Assembly (NCBI GenBank): GCA_036346395.1
Contig: CM070613.1
Location: 21,260,818 to 21,324,817, forward strand
DNA length: 64,000 nucleotides
Direction: 5' to 3'
Source: Hsuehochloa calcarea
Lineage: Eukaryota > Streptophyta > Magnoliopsida > Poales > Poaceae
The notes under the pieces: generated by a model
Databases searched by the model: none
Told to the model about the DNA's origin: nothing
Seen by the model: only the letters and a program-made list of their open reading frames with translations
Program-made: the position numbers and the translations under genes
Part shown: piece by piece, positions 1 to 10,802 of the stretch
Position numbering within the stretch: position 1 is the first letter of the stretch
Layout: each line of letters starts with the position of its first letter

Positions 1-465
1 ATGCATAAGTGGAAATCGGTCCGACCGCTCCCTATGAGCCGGTCGGACTGCCCTCTGGCCGGTCGGACCGCTCCCTGTGAGCCGGTCGGACCGCCACAAG
101 GGACTTAGCCGAAATTCAAGCCCTGAAATTCCGAAACCTTCTGGAAACTTAAAACGAATAGAACTTTTGCTTGGGAACTTCAAAAATTATGAGACCAAGT
201 GCATTGGGATCCCCTCACTTGCCTACATACTTTATTTTTGGCCCAGCTCGTTCTGACCATTCTTGGTCACCGCCGGTTCGACGGCCGCACATGGCCGGTC
301 CGACCGATTTGGGACCGGTCGGACCACCATGCTATGGCCGGTCGGACCGCCCCTGTCCAGAAAGCCTGAGCTTTGTCGAAAACCCTGTGAAACGACAAAC
401 CATAAATGCTATTGCCAATTGTCACATCATCCCAAGATATGGAGCATATCCCTATAATATCCACA
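1..465 (-). mobile_element. Partial LTR of a copia-type retrotransposon, antisense
   Basis: Read on the minus strand this matches the start of the LTR that begins at 54137 and again at 63321: a TGTGGAT start, then the conserved block GATGATGTGACAATTGGC, then a cluster of CGGTCCGACCG-type near-palindromes, then a GGGATCCCAATGCA block in the same order. The LTR start lies at 465, next to the CACTA subterminal repeats, so it appears to have inserted into that transposon. The rest of the LTR lies outside the window, so solo LTR and full element cannot be told apart. Confidence 0.8.
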
Positions 466-469
466 GTGA

Positions 470-690
470 TATTTTCATATCACAGACGGTTCTGTTATGT
501 AACTGACTGTGATGACTTAGCACAGAAACCCTAAACCTTCATATCATAGATGGTTGCATAACAGAACCGTCTTTGATATAGTCATATCACAAATGGTTTC
601 AAAACGGAACCGTCTGTGATGTGTCATATCAAAGACGGTTCTGTTATGGAACCGTCTGTGATGACTTATCACAAACGGTTCCATAAATGA
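470..690. repeat. CACTA subterminal repeat array (left end)
   Basis: Several copies of a unit like TATCACAGACGGTTCTGTTA and its complement AACCGTCTGTGATGACTTA alternate head to head, forming near-palindromes. The same unit occurs at 9180-9410. Subterminal arrays of this kind are known transposase-binding regions in CACTA elements; here that role is inferred from position. Confidence 0.8.
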
Positions 691-1083
691 ACCGTCTGTG
701 ATAACTTCCTGACACAATTCCAAATCATTTGTCTTAAAAAATTCATATCTAATACAACTCAACTCCAAATCAAGTGAAACCAATTTTGATACTGCACATT
801 ACTATGAAGTCCACATTAACATCAATATCAGAGAAGACAAGTCCATAACACATGACAATTCCACGTTAACTTCAAATTACAATATAATAAATATTCTTAA
901 TTAAAATATAGCCCTTTGTGATGATCGACGCGCATATATCTAGCTTCTTCATTTGGTTCTTCCTCGAGCCTGATGCCGTCTCTGAAAGGAGGTAACTCGT
1001 CAAATTGACTATACTCTTACTCATCCACGACATTCTCAACTCCGACAATTCTTCTTTTTCCACGAAGAACTACGTGGCGCTTC

Positions 1084-1515
1084 TTATTTGCGGGGTCCGT
1101 TACATAAAAAAACTTGAACAACTTGCTTAGCGAGTACGAATGGTTCGCCCTTATATCCGACACGTTTGAGGTCCACAGTAGTGACGCCGTACTTGTCGAC
1201 CTTCATGCCCTGCGGAAGCTTAACCCAATGGTATCGAAACAGAAGGATCTTGAAAAGTATGTAGTCGAGCTCCCAGATCTCTTCTACGAATCCATAGTAG
1301 GAGTTCAACCCACGTGCCCCGGTGGTATTGAACTACTCGTGAAACACATCTATGTGGGCACCGCTGTTCTGGACTGTGCTCCTCCTATCCTGAGCTGCCG
1401 TATAAAATGTGTACCCATTTATGTCGTATCCTTGCCATATCACAATTGTAAATTTTTGCCTATTTGCCAACCATAGCAGCATATCATCACTTGATGACCT
1501 CCCTGTGAATTGCAC
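1084..1515 (-). pseudogene. CACTA transposon protein, DUF4216-like C-terminal region
   Basis: Minus-strand frames carry YYGFVEEIWELDY followed by a FRYHWVKLP-like stretch near 1130-1300, and NSGAHIDVF-like residues near 1340-1370. This is the signature order of DUF4216, found at the C-terminus of plant CACTA transposase polyproteins. The pieces are in different frames, so the gene is broken. It follows DUF4218 (1516-1988) in transposon order. The domain's molecular role is not established. Confidence 0.7.
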
Positions 1516-1988
1516 CTTTAACTATTCGTTGAACCGACGGTTGTGCTCTCTCGTGATCCAAACCTCCGACCAGTTTGGATTCTGTTGGCGTACAATGTCT
1601 TTGTGCTCGTCGATGTACGGGGACACTTGGGTCATGTGTTGCAAGACCGTCAAATGGGCTTGCGCGTACGTATCAAGATCGGGAGTGATTGCTTTCCTTC
1701 CGATGGTCCCGATACCCTCCAGTCTCCCCTCATGACGAGATAGAGGCACACCTATCGGTTCCATCTGGGCCATGTAGTCGACGCATAACTCAATGACCTC
1801 TTGGGTTGCATAACCTTCGATGATGCTTCCCTCCGGCCGAGATCGATCCCGTACGTAGGACTTGAGAATTCCCAGGTATCTCTCGAACGGGTACATATGA
1901 CGTAGGAACACAGGGCCATATATCTTTATCTCTTTCACAAGGTGAACAATGAGATAGACCATGATATCTAAAAATGACGGAGGGAAAT
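1516..1988 (-). pseudogene. CACTA transposase DUF4218, C-terminal half
   Basis: The minus-strand reading contains HLVKEIKIYGPVFLRHMYPF and EGSIIEGYATQEVIELCVDY, characteristic of the DUF4218 domain of plant CACTA transposases. The reading starts abruptly at the edge of a solo LTR (1989-3872). The missing N-terminal half lies on the far side, ending near 3873. Removing the LTR and one copy of the 5-bp target duplication keeps the frame across the junction, so these were once one exon. Confidence 0.8.
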
Positions 1989-3872
1989 TGTAGGACCGGA
2001 AAGGCGACTAGAGGGGAGTGAATAGACGCTTTCTTAATTTTTATCTTAATCAAATTCAACACCAACTTTTCTCCAATTGCTATGAAAGCTAAGAAAATTA
2101 GTAAATGCACAGAGGAAGCCTTGTGCTGAATCGATTAACCCCTCAAGCAAAAGACCCAAAATAAGGAGATCCAACTCAGTGGGGCATTCAAAATGACGGC
2201 CAATTGACGGTCTGATTGCTTGGCGGTCTGACCGCCGTTATTAAATCGGTCTGACCGGCCCTGACCAGAACCAGTGTAGACAGCGCGAAATCAAAACGAA
2301 AATCGGTCTAACTTTCGATCTACTCGATGAAACTTGACCAAATTTGGAACACACCTCCTTAAGGATATCTGGAACCTATTCCAAGTAACGATCGTCCAGA
2401 TCCACATCAAAATTTTGACCTTTTTAAGTTTTACCAAAGGAGAGTTCAAAACTGAGCAAAACGAAAAACTTGATCCAAATCTTGCTCGTGGGGGATTGAT
2501 GATCTAGATGATCCTAGGAGTATTCCCACCACTCATAGCAAGGTAAAAGAGGTCAAGAGACCAACAAAAAATAACCGTATCAAGGAAGCACCAAAAATCA
2601 TCAAAAGAGAAGGAAGAACACAAGAACCCTCATCTTTGAATAATCATCTATAGATTGATTCATGATGTTGCAGGTTACAGCCACTCCCTCAAGGAGGACA
2701 AGAGCTCAATCCATGAGCACACACCCAAATCACCTCTCTAGGACCTAACCTCTCCTCTCCTCTCTAAACCCTAAACCAAACTAGGGTTTTTGCAAATGGA
2801 GTGCTTGGGGGCTATTTGGCAACCACCCCCTCTATTTATAGTGAGTCCTAAGTTCTATAAGAGTTCACTTAATGGGCTCCCGTTAAGGCCCAATACAAAC
2901 GGAACACATACACACGCATTACAGTCGAAGTAATCGTATGCTTCGCCACGTGTAGGTTGATCAGCGGCTCTCATCATGTCGACAAGTCTCTTCCGTCCGA
3001 ATCCCATCAGAACCTCCAAGGCACTTGCACCGACCCCCGTGCCGCTTGATCCAATTAGCTGTAACAAACTGCCCGTTCGAACCATCTTGTCCATTCTGCG
3101 CCATGCTTCAGTCACAAAACCTCATCTGCCATCAATGATCGTTCTGGACCTCAGCTCTCCAAACTTAGTCCCGATCCTCCTCACCGTTGACCGTCGTTGA
3201 CCTGCAAGCCACCTACACAGCAATAGACCAAGAATTCGTCTCTGGGAACAAGTTCTTCATAACTTGACTCATGTTAGCTCAAAACATGCAATATACAATA
3301 TTAAAATATTGAAACTCATGCACTAGACTTAACCAACACACAACGCCGCCAAGATGGTCGACGAACAAGTGAAAACCTGTCTGACCTCCATACCTGGCCG
3401 GTCTGACCGCCCTTAAATCGGTCGGACCGCTTTGTCTTAGCCGGTTAGACCGTCCGAAAAGACTTAACCAAAATTTCATTCTGGAAATCCGAGAACTCTC
3501 TGAAATTTTCAAATGAATATAACTTTTGACAGGAAGCTCCAAAAAATATGAGACCACATGCAGGAGACTCCCCTCTCTTGCCTACATACTCTATTTTTGG
3601 CATAGCTCCAAATTCAACCAAAAGATCTGGCCGGTCGGACCGCCGCACAGAGCCGATCTGACCGCCGGCCTTTCGACCTAACCCGATCGACCGGCGGTCT
3701 TGCCGGCCGGATGCCGCCACACACGGTCTAACCGCCATCTTCACGGTCTCGACCGCCGAGGTCTGAACAACATTGGAGCTTTTTCGAAAACATGAGGTTC
3801 GGCAAACCAACAACGTCATTGCCAATTGACTCATCATCCTAAGATCATGTGGATATCCCCACGATATCCACA
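1989..3872 (-). mobile_element. Solo LTR (copia type) inserted in the CACTA transposase
   Basis: On the minus strand it starts TGTGGATATCGTGGGGAT near 3872 and ends with the family's signature: a CACTCCCCTCTAGTCGCC-type segment followed by CGGTCCTACA at 1989. It carries GGTCGGACCG-type motifs (3410-3740). Flanking 5-mers are gaaat (1984-1988) and taaat (3873-3877), a target duplication with one mismatch. No internal retrotransposon sequence is present, so it is a solo LTR left by recombination. It splits DUF4218 and keeps the flanking frame. Confidence 0.85.
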
Positions 3873-4976
3873 TAAATGCATCTCAAGATGACATAGAGTC
3901 GTCACCACCTCGGCCTGCAGAGCATCTAGTCCTTCAGGATCGATGACCTTCTGAGCAATTGAGTTAAAGAAATAACACAGTCTAAAGATTGCCACTCGGA
4001 CCTTGTTCGGTAAGATACTCCTAATCGCAACAGGAAGCATTTGTGTCATCAGCAGATAACAATCATGAGACTTCATACCAACTAATTTCAAATCTTCCAT
4101 GAAAACAAGTTTCTTAATATTGTTGGAGTAACCGGACGAAACTTTCACACCATGCAAGCTTTCACACAGTTCGTATCTCTCGGCCTTGGACAAAGTGTAG
4201 CAAGCTAGGGGAAGGTACGTTCGTTCTTTATCGGTCTCTTTTGGTGCTAACTTGGTCCTTATGTTCATATCAACCAATTCACATCTTGCATTAACACCAT
4301 CCTTTGTTTTGCTACTAATGTTCAGTAAGAGACCAATCAAGCTATCACATACATTCTTCTCCACGTGCATGACGTCGATGCAGTGGCTAACTTCTAAGTG
4401 CTCCCAATAAGTCAAGTCCCAAAAAATTAACCACTTCTTCCATATGTTTTTCTGACGGGTACTTCATTTACGTCCCTTCCCAAGCACAACATCGATATTC
4501 TTAACCATATCATAGACCTGTTTCCCTCTAAAAGCCCTTGGAGCTGAACAGTCCTACTTATTTTTGTCGAATTGTTTCTTCATCTGGCGATATGAGAGAA
4601 TCCTAGGAAGGAACCTACTGTGACGCATATACACAGTTTTACGCGAGTTGTTCAGCCATACACTCTCGGTACCATCTAAGAAATGCGGACAGGCTTTGGC
4701 TCCTTTTGTACTGAACCACGACAGGATACCAAGGGCAGAAAAATCATTGATGGTGCAGAACAACATGGCGCGTAAAGTGAAGTTCTCTCGTTTGTACGCA
4801 TCCCATACTTGTACCCCTTCGTTCCACAATGTCACAAGATCTTCTAGCAATGGTGCTAGGTACACATCAATATCGTTATCAGGTTGCTCCGGCCCTTGGA
4901 TAAGTAGTGATATCAAAATGTATTTCCGCTTTATACATAGCCAAGGAAGAAGGTTGTAAATACATAGATTCACGGG
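3873..4976 (-). pseudogene. CACTA transposase (TNP2) C-terminal half and DUF4218 start
   Basis: 4554-4973 on the minus strand reads LLIQGPEQPDNDIDVYLAPL and LWNEGVQVWDAYKRE, diagnostic of the TNP2-type CACTA transposase core. 3873-4415 reads CIDVMHVEKNVCDSLIG, then LVGMKSHDCYLLMTQMLPVA and LEALQAEVV-like residues leading into DUF4218. The two pieces are separated by a stop and frameshift around 4420-4550. The N-terminal part of the enzyme lies beyond the LTR element at 4982-7807. Related elements use it to cut and paste their ends; here it is dead. Confidence 0.85.
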
Positions 4977-4981
4977 CCAGG

Positions 4982-7292
4982 TGTAAGATCAAGGTGGCCG
5001 ACTAGAGGGGGGTGAATAGGCGGTTTTAAAAATTATTTCGGCTAAAACCCATTAATAATGCGGAAGCTAATAACAAATTGGTTTTGCACAATTAAAACCT
5101 AAATCAACTAGGCTCCACTAAGTGCACCAACAATATGAATACAATTCAATGAGAGCAATCATACAAAGATATATAAGCAATTAAAGCGTGTAATGTAAAT
5201 TGCTCAAGTAAAGCACAAACACAAACCAAGATGACACGATTATGTTTTACCGTGGTGTTCGGAGACTTGCCGGTCTCCCCTAATCAATGTTGAGGTAAGT
5301 CCAACCACGTTGGACCGGCTCCACTAATTAAGCCAACACCTCCGAGGTAAGTCCAACCACTTGGACCGGTTCCAACACGAAACAACACCTCGCTCCACTA
5401 GGGTTGCTCTTCCTCCACTCCGGAGATGGTGAGCACCAAACCACTCACAACACGTCGGGCCTTCTCACAAGCTTCTTGAGAAGATCACCGGTCACGATGC
5501 CTCCACACCGTCTAGGTGTCGGTAAACACCAAGAGAAATAAATTTCAAGTTTCACTTGAACTAATCAAGTGTCTAAGCTCAAGTGGATACACAATCCACT
5601 ACCTAAGGCAACACATAAACTTAGGGTTTGCTCTCAAATCTCACCAAGTGCAACACATGCACAAAAGAGAAGAAAGCATTGCTCTTAGCTCAAAGGACTC
5701 AATAGAGGTTCTACAATAACCTCAGCAACATCAGTAACAATCCCCAACCGGCCAAGGTGAGTATTTATAGCCCACACTCAAAAACTAGCCGTTGGAGGAA
5801 AGATTCCCTCGAATCTGTGCAGGGCCGGTCTGACTGCCAACTAATTGCCGGTCGGACAACCCATGCGCCAACGGCTATAAAACTAGCCGTTGGACCTACG
5901 GCCGGTCGGACGGCCAACTAATGGCCGGTCAGACTGCCTCCAAATCGGTCAGACCGCCAAGGCTGGGTGGTCAGACCGCCCGAGGAAATTTGACACACCT
6001 CCAAAAGGTGCTTCTCTGGAATAAAACTACCGCGAAAACTCCGGTGCTTCCGCACCACGGTAGTACCGTTTTCTCAACAGCGAACTACGCGCACAGAGAA
6101 TCAACCCAAGAGGCCACCGGTCCGACCACCCATCACATGGCGGTTCGACCGATTTAGCACCGATTAGACCGGTGACCACTAGCGGTCAGACCGCCAGAGA
6201 CAGAGGCCAAACACATTGGCTTCGCTCAAATGGCAAAACACATTCGCCCATTTGAGTGCAATTCCCACAAGGAATATAGGTGATATTCTCAACAGGTTGC
6301 AAAACACATTTGTCAACCTTTAGAATACTCATCACAAGGAATAACATACATGGACTTACACCATTTGCAAAACACATTTACAAACTTAAGTCACATGCTA
6401 CAAGAAATCAAACATGAGCATCAACTATTTGCAAAACACATTCGCAAATAATAGTATCATGCCACAAGGCTAAGGTGCATGGACTTCAACCATTTGTAAA
6501 ACACATTTGCAAACTATAGTCCCATGCTACAAAGATTAAATGCATGAGCCTCGGCTATTTGCACAACACATTCGCAAATAATAGTTTCATGCATAGATGA
6601 GCTAGAGCAAACACAATGAGCTAGCAACACATGACTAACTCATGCTACTAGTTAAGACCCCTCTTAATAGTACGACAACCTATACTAGCAATCCGGTCTT
6701 CCAACTAAACACCAAGACCGGTGAAAGACTAGGAACATGTTCATAGCCCTAGCTAGTCATACCTTTGCCTTGCATCTTCTTGAAGCTTGATAACGCACAT
6801 CAACACTTCATGTCCGGGTCCTTGACTTTGATAATCATCAACACATGATCATCTTCTTTTTCTTCAAGTTCTTCTCTTGAATATGCATCAACTCATGATG
6901 CATTCTTCACTCGACCTCCATCAACACATGATGGGTCTTCTCTTGACTTGATGTGCATCAGCACATGATGCATCCTTTACTTCAAGTCTTGATATGCATC
7001 AAGACATGATGCATCCTTCATTAGACCTCCATCAACACATGATGGGTCTTCTTTTTGAACATCATCGACACACGATGATTCCTATTTCTTCAAGCTCTTC
7101 ATATGCATCAACTCATGATGCACTCTTTACTTGAATCTTGACTTGATGATCAACTCATGATCATCCCAAGTCTTCATCATCCTGGAACATAACCCATTCA
7201 TCCAACTCATGGAAAAAGTTAGTTCCACAATATGATTATCATTAATTACTACAACATACCATTAACTCATAATGGTGGGACAAGATACTTCA
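4982..7292 (-). repeat. 3' LTR, about 2.3 kb, with internal repeats
   Basis: It ends (on plus, starts) with the GACTAGAGGGGGGTGAATAG segment shared with the copia LTRs elsewhere in the window, and carries CGGTC-type motifs at 5820-6190. It also holds two degenerate repeat arrays: a CATTTGCAAAACACATTTGC unit (about 6220-6600) and a CATCAACACATGATG unit (about 6790-7170). The length exceeds that of the 54137 LTR (1794 bp), mainly through these arrays. Confidence 0.7.
6790..7170. repeat. Degenerate tandem array around CATCAACACATGATG
   Basis: The core CATCAACACATGATG (with CATCAACTCATGATG variants) recurs about every 40-70 bp, separated by pyrimidine-rich spacers such as CTTCTCTTGA. It sits inside the LTR and probably expanded by slippage or unequal exchange. 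The core itself contains a short palindrome, CATGATG. Confidence 0.7.
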
Positions 7293-7807
7293 ATATTTCC
7301 CTCTTTGGTAATTGATGATAACCATTTCAATTGCACATAAATTGAATTTAGATAATGTTACACAACATTAGTATATATGAACTACACAAGTTATATATAC
7401 TCAAACATGAATATACAAAAACTACACAAGTTTTGTATACTCAAACAGATATATTTCAAAGTAAAGATCCTAAATGTATGTGGAAAACGGAATATGGATC
7501 AATACTAATGAAACCACAAAATTTGGAATGAGCTCCCCTTAAATGTGTGCATACACAAATGTGTAAATAGAAACATATGCACATATTCAAGTTATACTTA
7601 TAGTGGAGTTCAACCTATATTTTGGATCCGAGGAATGCAACATTATATAAGAGTGTAAGTCGAATGCATACCTCGTTGAATTTCACCTTTATATCCAAAT
7701 GAGACTACACACTAGATATAGAAATAGAAATGTTAGTCTCATAATTAGATTTGTTATTAATCACCAAAACACTCCATTAACTCATAATGGCGGGTCTAGA
7801 TCCTTCA

Positions 7808-8830
7808 CTAGGTGCTATGTCGGGTGCTCATGTTACCGAAAGGATTCATTCCATCTGTACTCAACCCTAACCTTATGTTCCTCGATTCTGCACCGAACTC
7901 TTCGAAGCTCGATCGAAGTTTCTCCACTGGGCAGAATCAGCAGGGTGTCTTAGCTTTCCATCCTTCTTACGCTCCTTTGTGTGCCAACACATCAATTTTA
8001 TCTCCTTTCGATTGGCAAATAAATGCTTCAAATGTGGGATCATAGGCAGATGCCACAACATCTTAGCAGAAGGTCCTTGCTTCACCATAGCAGTATTCTT
8101 ACGTTTGTATCGAGATGCTTTGCACACAGGACAATAATGCATGTCTGCATACTCTTTACGGTAGAGGATACAATCGTTTCAAAATCCATGTATTCTTTCT
8201 ACTTCCATTCCCAGTGAACAAAGAACCTTCTTGGCTTGGTAGGTGGTGCTGCGCAACACGTTTTCCTCTGGAAGGATGTCCGCTAGGAGACCTAACAACG
8301 CCGTGAAACTCTTGTCGGACCAACCATTGCTTGCCTTTAATTTTAGCAGTTCAAGCATGGTTGACAACCTTGTGTATTCTAGCTTGCAGCCAGGGCACAA
8401 ACGTTTCCCCGAGTCCTCCATTAAGCCCTCGAATTTACAAAACTCTCTCTCACTGTAGCTCCTTCTACATCGCGTAGCATCTGATCCAGATTGTCATCAT
8501 GTGACCTATACTCATCAAAAGCACAGTTCACATCCGGCATATCGTTGACTTCCTCAACGATGTCGTCATTATTAACTTTCCGTATGATCTGCTCTTCACC
8601 GTGACTGGGCCAACATGTATACCCTTTTTTGAAACCCCTTCAAATCAAGTGAGCTTCGATCTGCGCCGGTTTGTCAAATATTTTTAGATTACCACAATCA
8701 ATGCATGGACAATACATAAATTTTATCCCCTTCTTCAACATATCCTGCTCGGCGGCTCTTCTAAAAGCAAGCACGCCATTAATGTACTCTTCACTCACAC
8801 GGTTCTCAATGTACATCCAATTTCGGTCAA
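7808..8830 (-). pseudogene. CACTA transposase (TNP2) N-terminal half
   Basis: Minus-strand pieces in order: 8640-8830 reads a transposase-associated domain (SEEYINGVLAF, then CPCIDCGN and a late His); 8179-8421 reads KASNGWSDKSFTALLGLLAD and TYQAKKVLCSLGMEVERIH; 7873-8142 reads YCPVCKASRYKRKN and KDGKLRHPADSAQWRNF; 7815-7870 reads GMNPFGNMST. All are hallmarks of the plant TNP2 family. Frame changes and stops between them show decay. The C-terminal half continues at 4976 after the LTR insertion. Confidence 0.85.
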
Positions 8831-8995
8831 TCTACAACGCACGTAACAAATTAGTATTAAATTATAATAATACACCGCAAGTACTCTATCTATTAACCAA
8901 ACATACTAAAATTTATTAGTGATTAACCTAGAGCAAATATAAAGAGTTATGTACAGATCGTTACCCTCAGAGCTCACGACGAATATCCTGCGAGA

Positions 8996-9068
8996 TCTCC
9001 TCCCTTTCTTCCTTCTCTCCTCCCTTCCTTTTCCTCCCTGCCTCCTTTCTTCCCTTCCTTCTCCTCTC
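8996..9068. repeat. Polypyrimidine tract in the CACTA 5' leader
   Basis: About 73 bases on plus are almost purely C and T (one G at 9040), so the transposon's sense strand carries a purine run. It lies between the subterminal repeats and the transposase-associated domain, where the 5' leader is expected, and is followed on the minus strand by a possible splice donor (CTGAGGGTAACG). Confidence 0.7.
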
Positions 9069-9179
9069 CAAGTTGGCACAGTGGAGGAGGCAGCAGGGGT
9101 GGAGCAATGGGGGAGGAGGCAGCAGGGTGGCGGCTCAAATGGGAATGGGTAGGGTTCTGTCGGGACCAAGTATATATAA

Positions 9180-9410
9180 TGTCAGCATATCACAGATGGT
9201 TCTTATTACAAACCGTCTGTGATAGGTACATATCACAGACGGTTGGTAATAAGAACCGTCTGTGATGACTTAGAGTATCACAGACGGTTTTGAGCAAGAA
9301 TCGTCTGTGATACTTCACAGACGATTGTATTTACAAACCGTCTGTGATAGGTCCATATCACAGACGGTTTGTCTTGGAACCGTTTGTGATGAGACGTCTT
9401 GTATGGCCTG
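9180..9410. repeat. CACTA subterminal repeat array (right end)
   Basis: Alternating copies of TATCACAGACGGTT and AACCGTCTGTGAT, spaced 10-25 bp, fill the 230 bp inside the terminus at 9423. They match the array at 470-690, tying both ends to one transposon. Confidence 0.85.
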
Positions 9411-9639
9411 TTTTGTAGTAGTGTATATATAAGCGCGCATAGGACTTTCTTGGTCAACGTTCACCATGATTCTCCCAATGTTCACCTTGAGCTCTGGTAA
9501 GCTATTTACTTGGGATCCGTATGCTCTGCACTACTGTAGAGGTTCACCGTATGAATAATGTTTTGTGAGTATATGAACATTACTCTGCAGTGATCTAGAT
9601 TAAGGCTATTATTGTAGCGGCTCTGCAGTATTGTAACAA

Positions 9640-10219
9640 ATACTGCAGCAAAAACACTGTAGCTATTGGTGAGTCTAAAAGGCATGACAATGAATTCATA
9701 ATGTCCCTTGTGAGTGCTAAAAGTTGTTTTCTCAATATCATCAGTTTTTATTCTGATCTGATGATATCCATATCTTAAGTCTATTTTGGAGAATACTTTG
9801 GATCCATGAAGCTCATCCAAGAGATCCTCAGTCACTGGTACTGTAGGGTATATATTTTTTATAGTATTATAGTTCAAATGTATGTAATCAATGCACATCC
9901 TCAACGATTCATCTTTCTTCTTTACTAAAATGGCAGGAGATGAGTATGGACTCACATTTGGTCTGATTATCCTTGATTTCAATAGTTATTCCACTTGTTC
10001 TTTCATAACATTTTTCTGATAGTGAGGGAGCCTACATGGTCTCTGGTTGACTGGTTCAGCCCCAGTACTAGTTGGTATGGCACGGTCACAATCTCTAGCT
10101 GGAGGAAAGTGATTAGGTTCTTCAAAGATATCTGAATACTGATGAATGATCTCTTGTATCAGTTCTGGCACATGGCTTGTTTCACTTGGCTTCAAGACAT
10201 TAGTTTGTGCATATATCAT
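9640..10219 (-). pseudogene. Gypsy reverse transcriptase, N-terminal part
   Basis: The minus-strand reading has FEEPNHFPPARDCDRAIP, then SPYSSPAILVKKKDESLRMC, KVFSKIDLRYGYHQIRI and EFIVMPFRLTN, which are the first RT blocks of Ty3/gypsy elements including the KIDL catalytic region. One in-frame stop at 9983-9985 splits it. After the FRLTN block the match is lost near 9640, so the YxDD-type block and everything downstream are absent. The following 200 bases have CTGTAGC/CTGCAG-type short repeats of unknown origin. Confidence 0.85.
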
Positions 10220-10388
10220 AGCCCCAACAACTCATTTCCTTATTAACCTCTGAAGTTGGTTAAGACTAATTATAGAGTTCTGATCATGTTGTGTCTCATA
10301 CCTAAATATGATTTGTTTCACCCCCACACTTAGTTATAGAAAATTCTCTTGTCCTCAAATTTAGTCCAATGGGACTATGGGTATATAT

Positions 10389-10700
10389 CTAATCAGCTCC
10401 AAATATGACATCATAACCTTTCAGTGGTAGCACTCTCATATCTGATGGAAATTTCTCTCCTTGAATCTCATACTTGCAACCTCGACATAAGGTATCCCCA
10501 TCAGCTATCATCACCTTGATTGCTGTGTGATTCACAATTTCACATGGAATCTTTGTAACCAGTTTTGGGCTCACAACGGTAGCGCTACTCTCACTATCCA
10601 CCAGTGCAGTAGCCCTTAATTCCCCTATCTTTAGTGTTAGTGTAAATGTCTTGCTAGCTGAGCTAGTGCCTTGTACAACATGCATAGATAATTGCAGCAC
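10389..10700 (-). pseudogene. Gypsy aspartic protease
   Basis: The minus-strand reading ATALVDSESSATVVSPKL matches the retroviral-type aspartic protease active site region. The usual Asp-Ser-Gly is Asp-Ser-Glu here, which should abolish catalysis. It ends LPLKGYDVIFGAD, close to the usual GYDVILGMDWL, just before the frame closes. It lies between gag and RT and is in a different frame from RT. Confidence 0.75.
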
Positions 10701-10802
10701 TGCTCCATTCTTCTGATGCTAAGGACTTGATGGTGGTGTAACATATTGTGCACCCTCTAGCCCTCCTTGTACATCTGTTTCTTCCTCATACTCCTCACTA
10801 TC

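Larger units (their letters stand above)
4982..7807 (-). mobile_element. Rearranged LTR retrotransposon inserted in TNP2
   Basis: Boundaries come from the LTR ends and from a 5-bp target duplication, ccagg (4977-4981) and ctagg (7808-7812), one mismatch. On the minus strand a short piece of 5' LTR (about 7690-7807, starting TGAAGGATCT) is followed by about 400 bp of AT-rich internal sequence, a purine tract (CAAAGAGGGAAATAT) and a complete 3' LTR (4982-7292, starting TGAAGTATCT). No gag or pol is visible, so most of the interior was deleted. The transposase reading resumes in frame across the insertion site. Confidence 0.78.
466..9423 (-). mobile_element. CACTA (En/Spm-type) DNA transposon, decayed and nested
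   Basis: The right end reads CACTACTACAAAA on the minus strand (ending at 9423), the standard CACTA terminus. Just inside both ends are arrays of a CACAGACGGTT-type palindromic repeat. Between them, on the minus strand and in the expected order, are a transposase-associated domain, TNP2-type transposase, DUF4218 and DUF4216 homologies. The coding sequence is broken by stops, frameshifts and two LTR insertions. The left terminus is not seen because an LTR occupies 1-465. The element is almost certainly non-functional. Confidence 0.88.

Noticed and set aside
6790..7170. Regularly spaced short repeats resembling a CRISPR array
   Set aside because: Repeats are degenerate, spacing is irregular, spacers are similar pyrimidine-rich sequence, and the context is a plant LTR.
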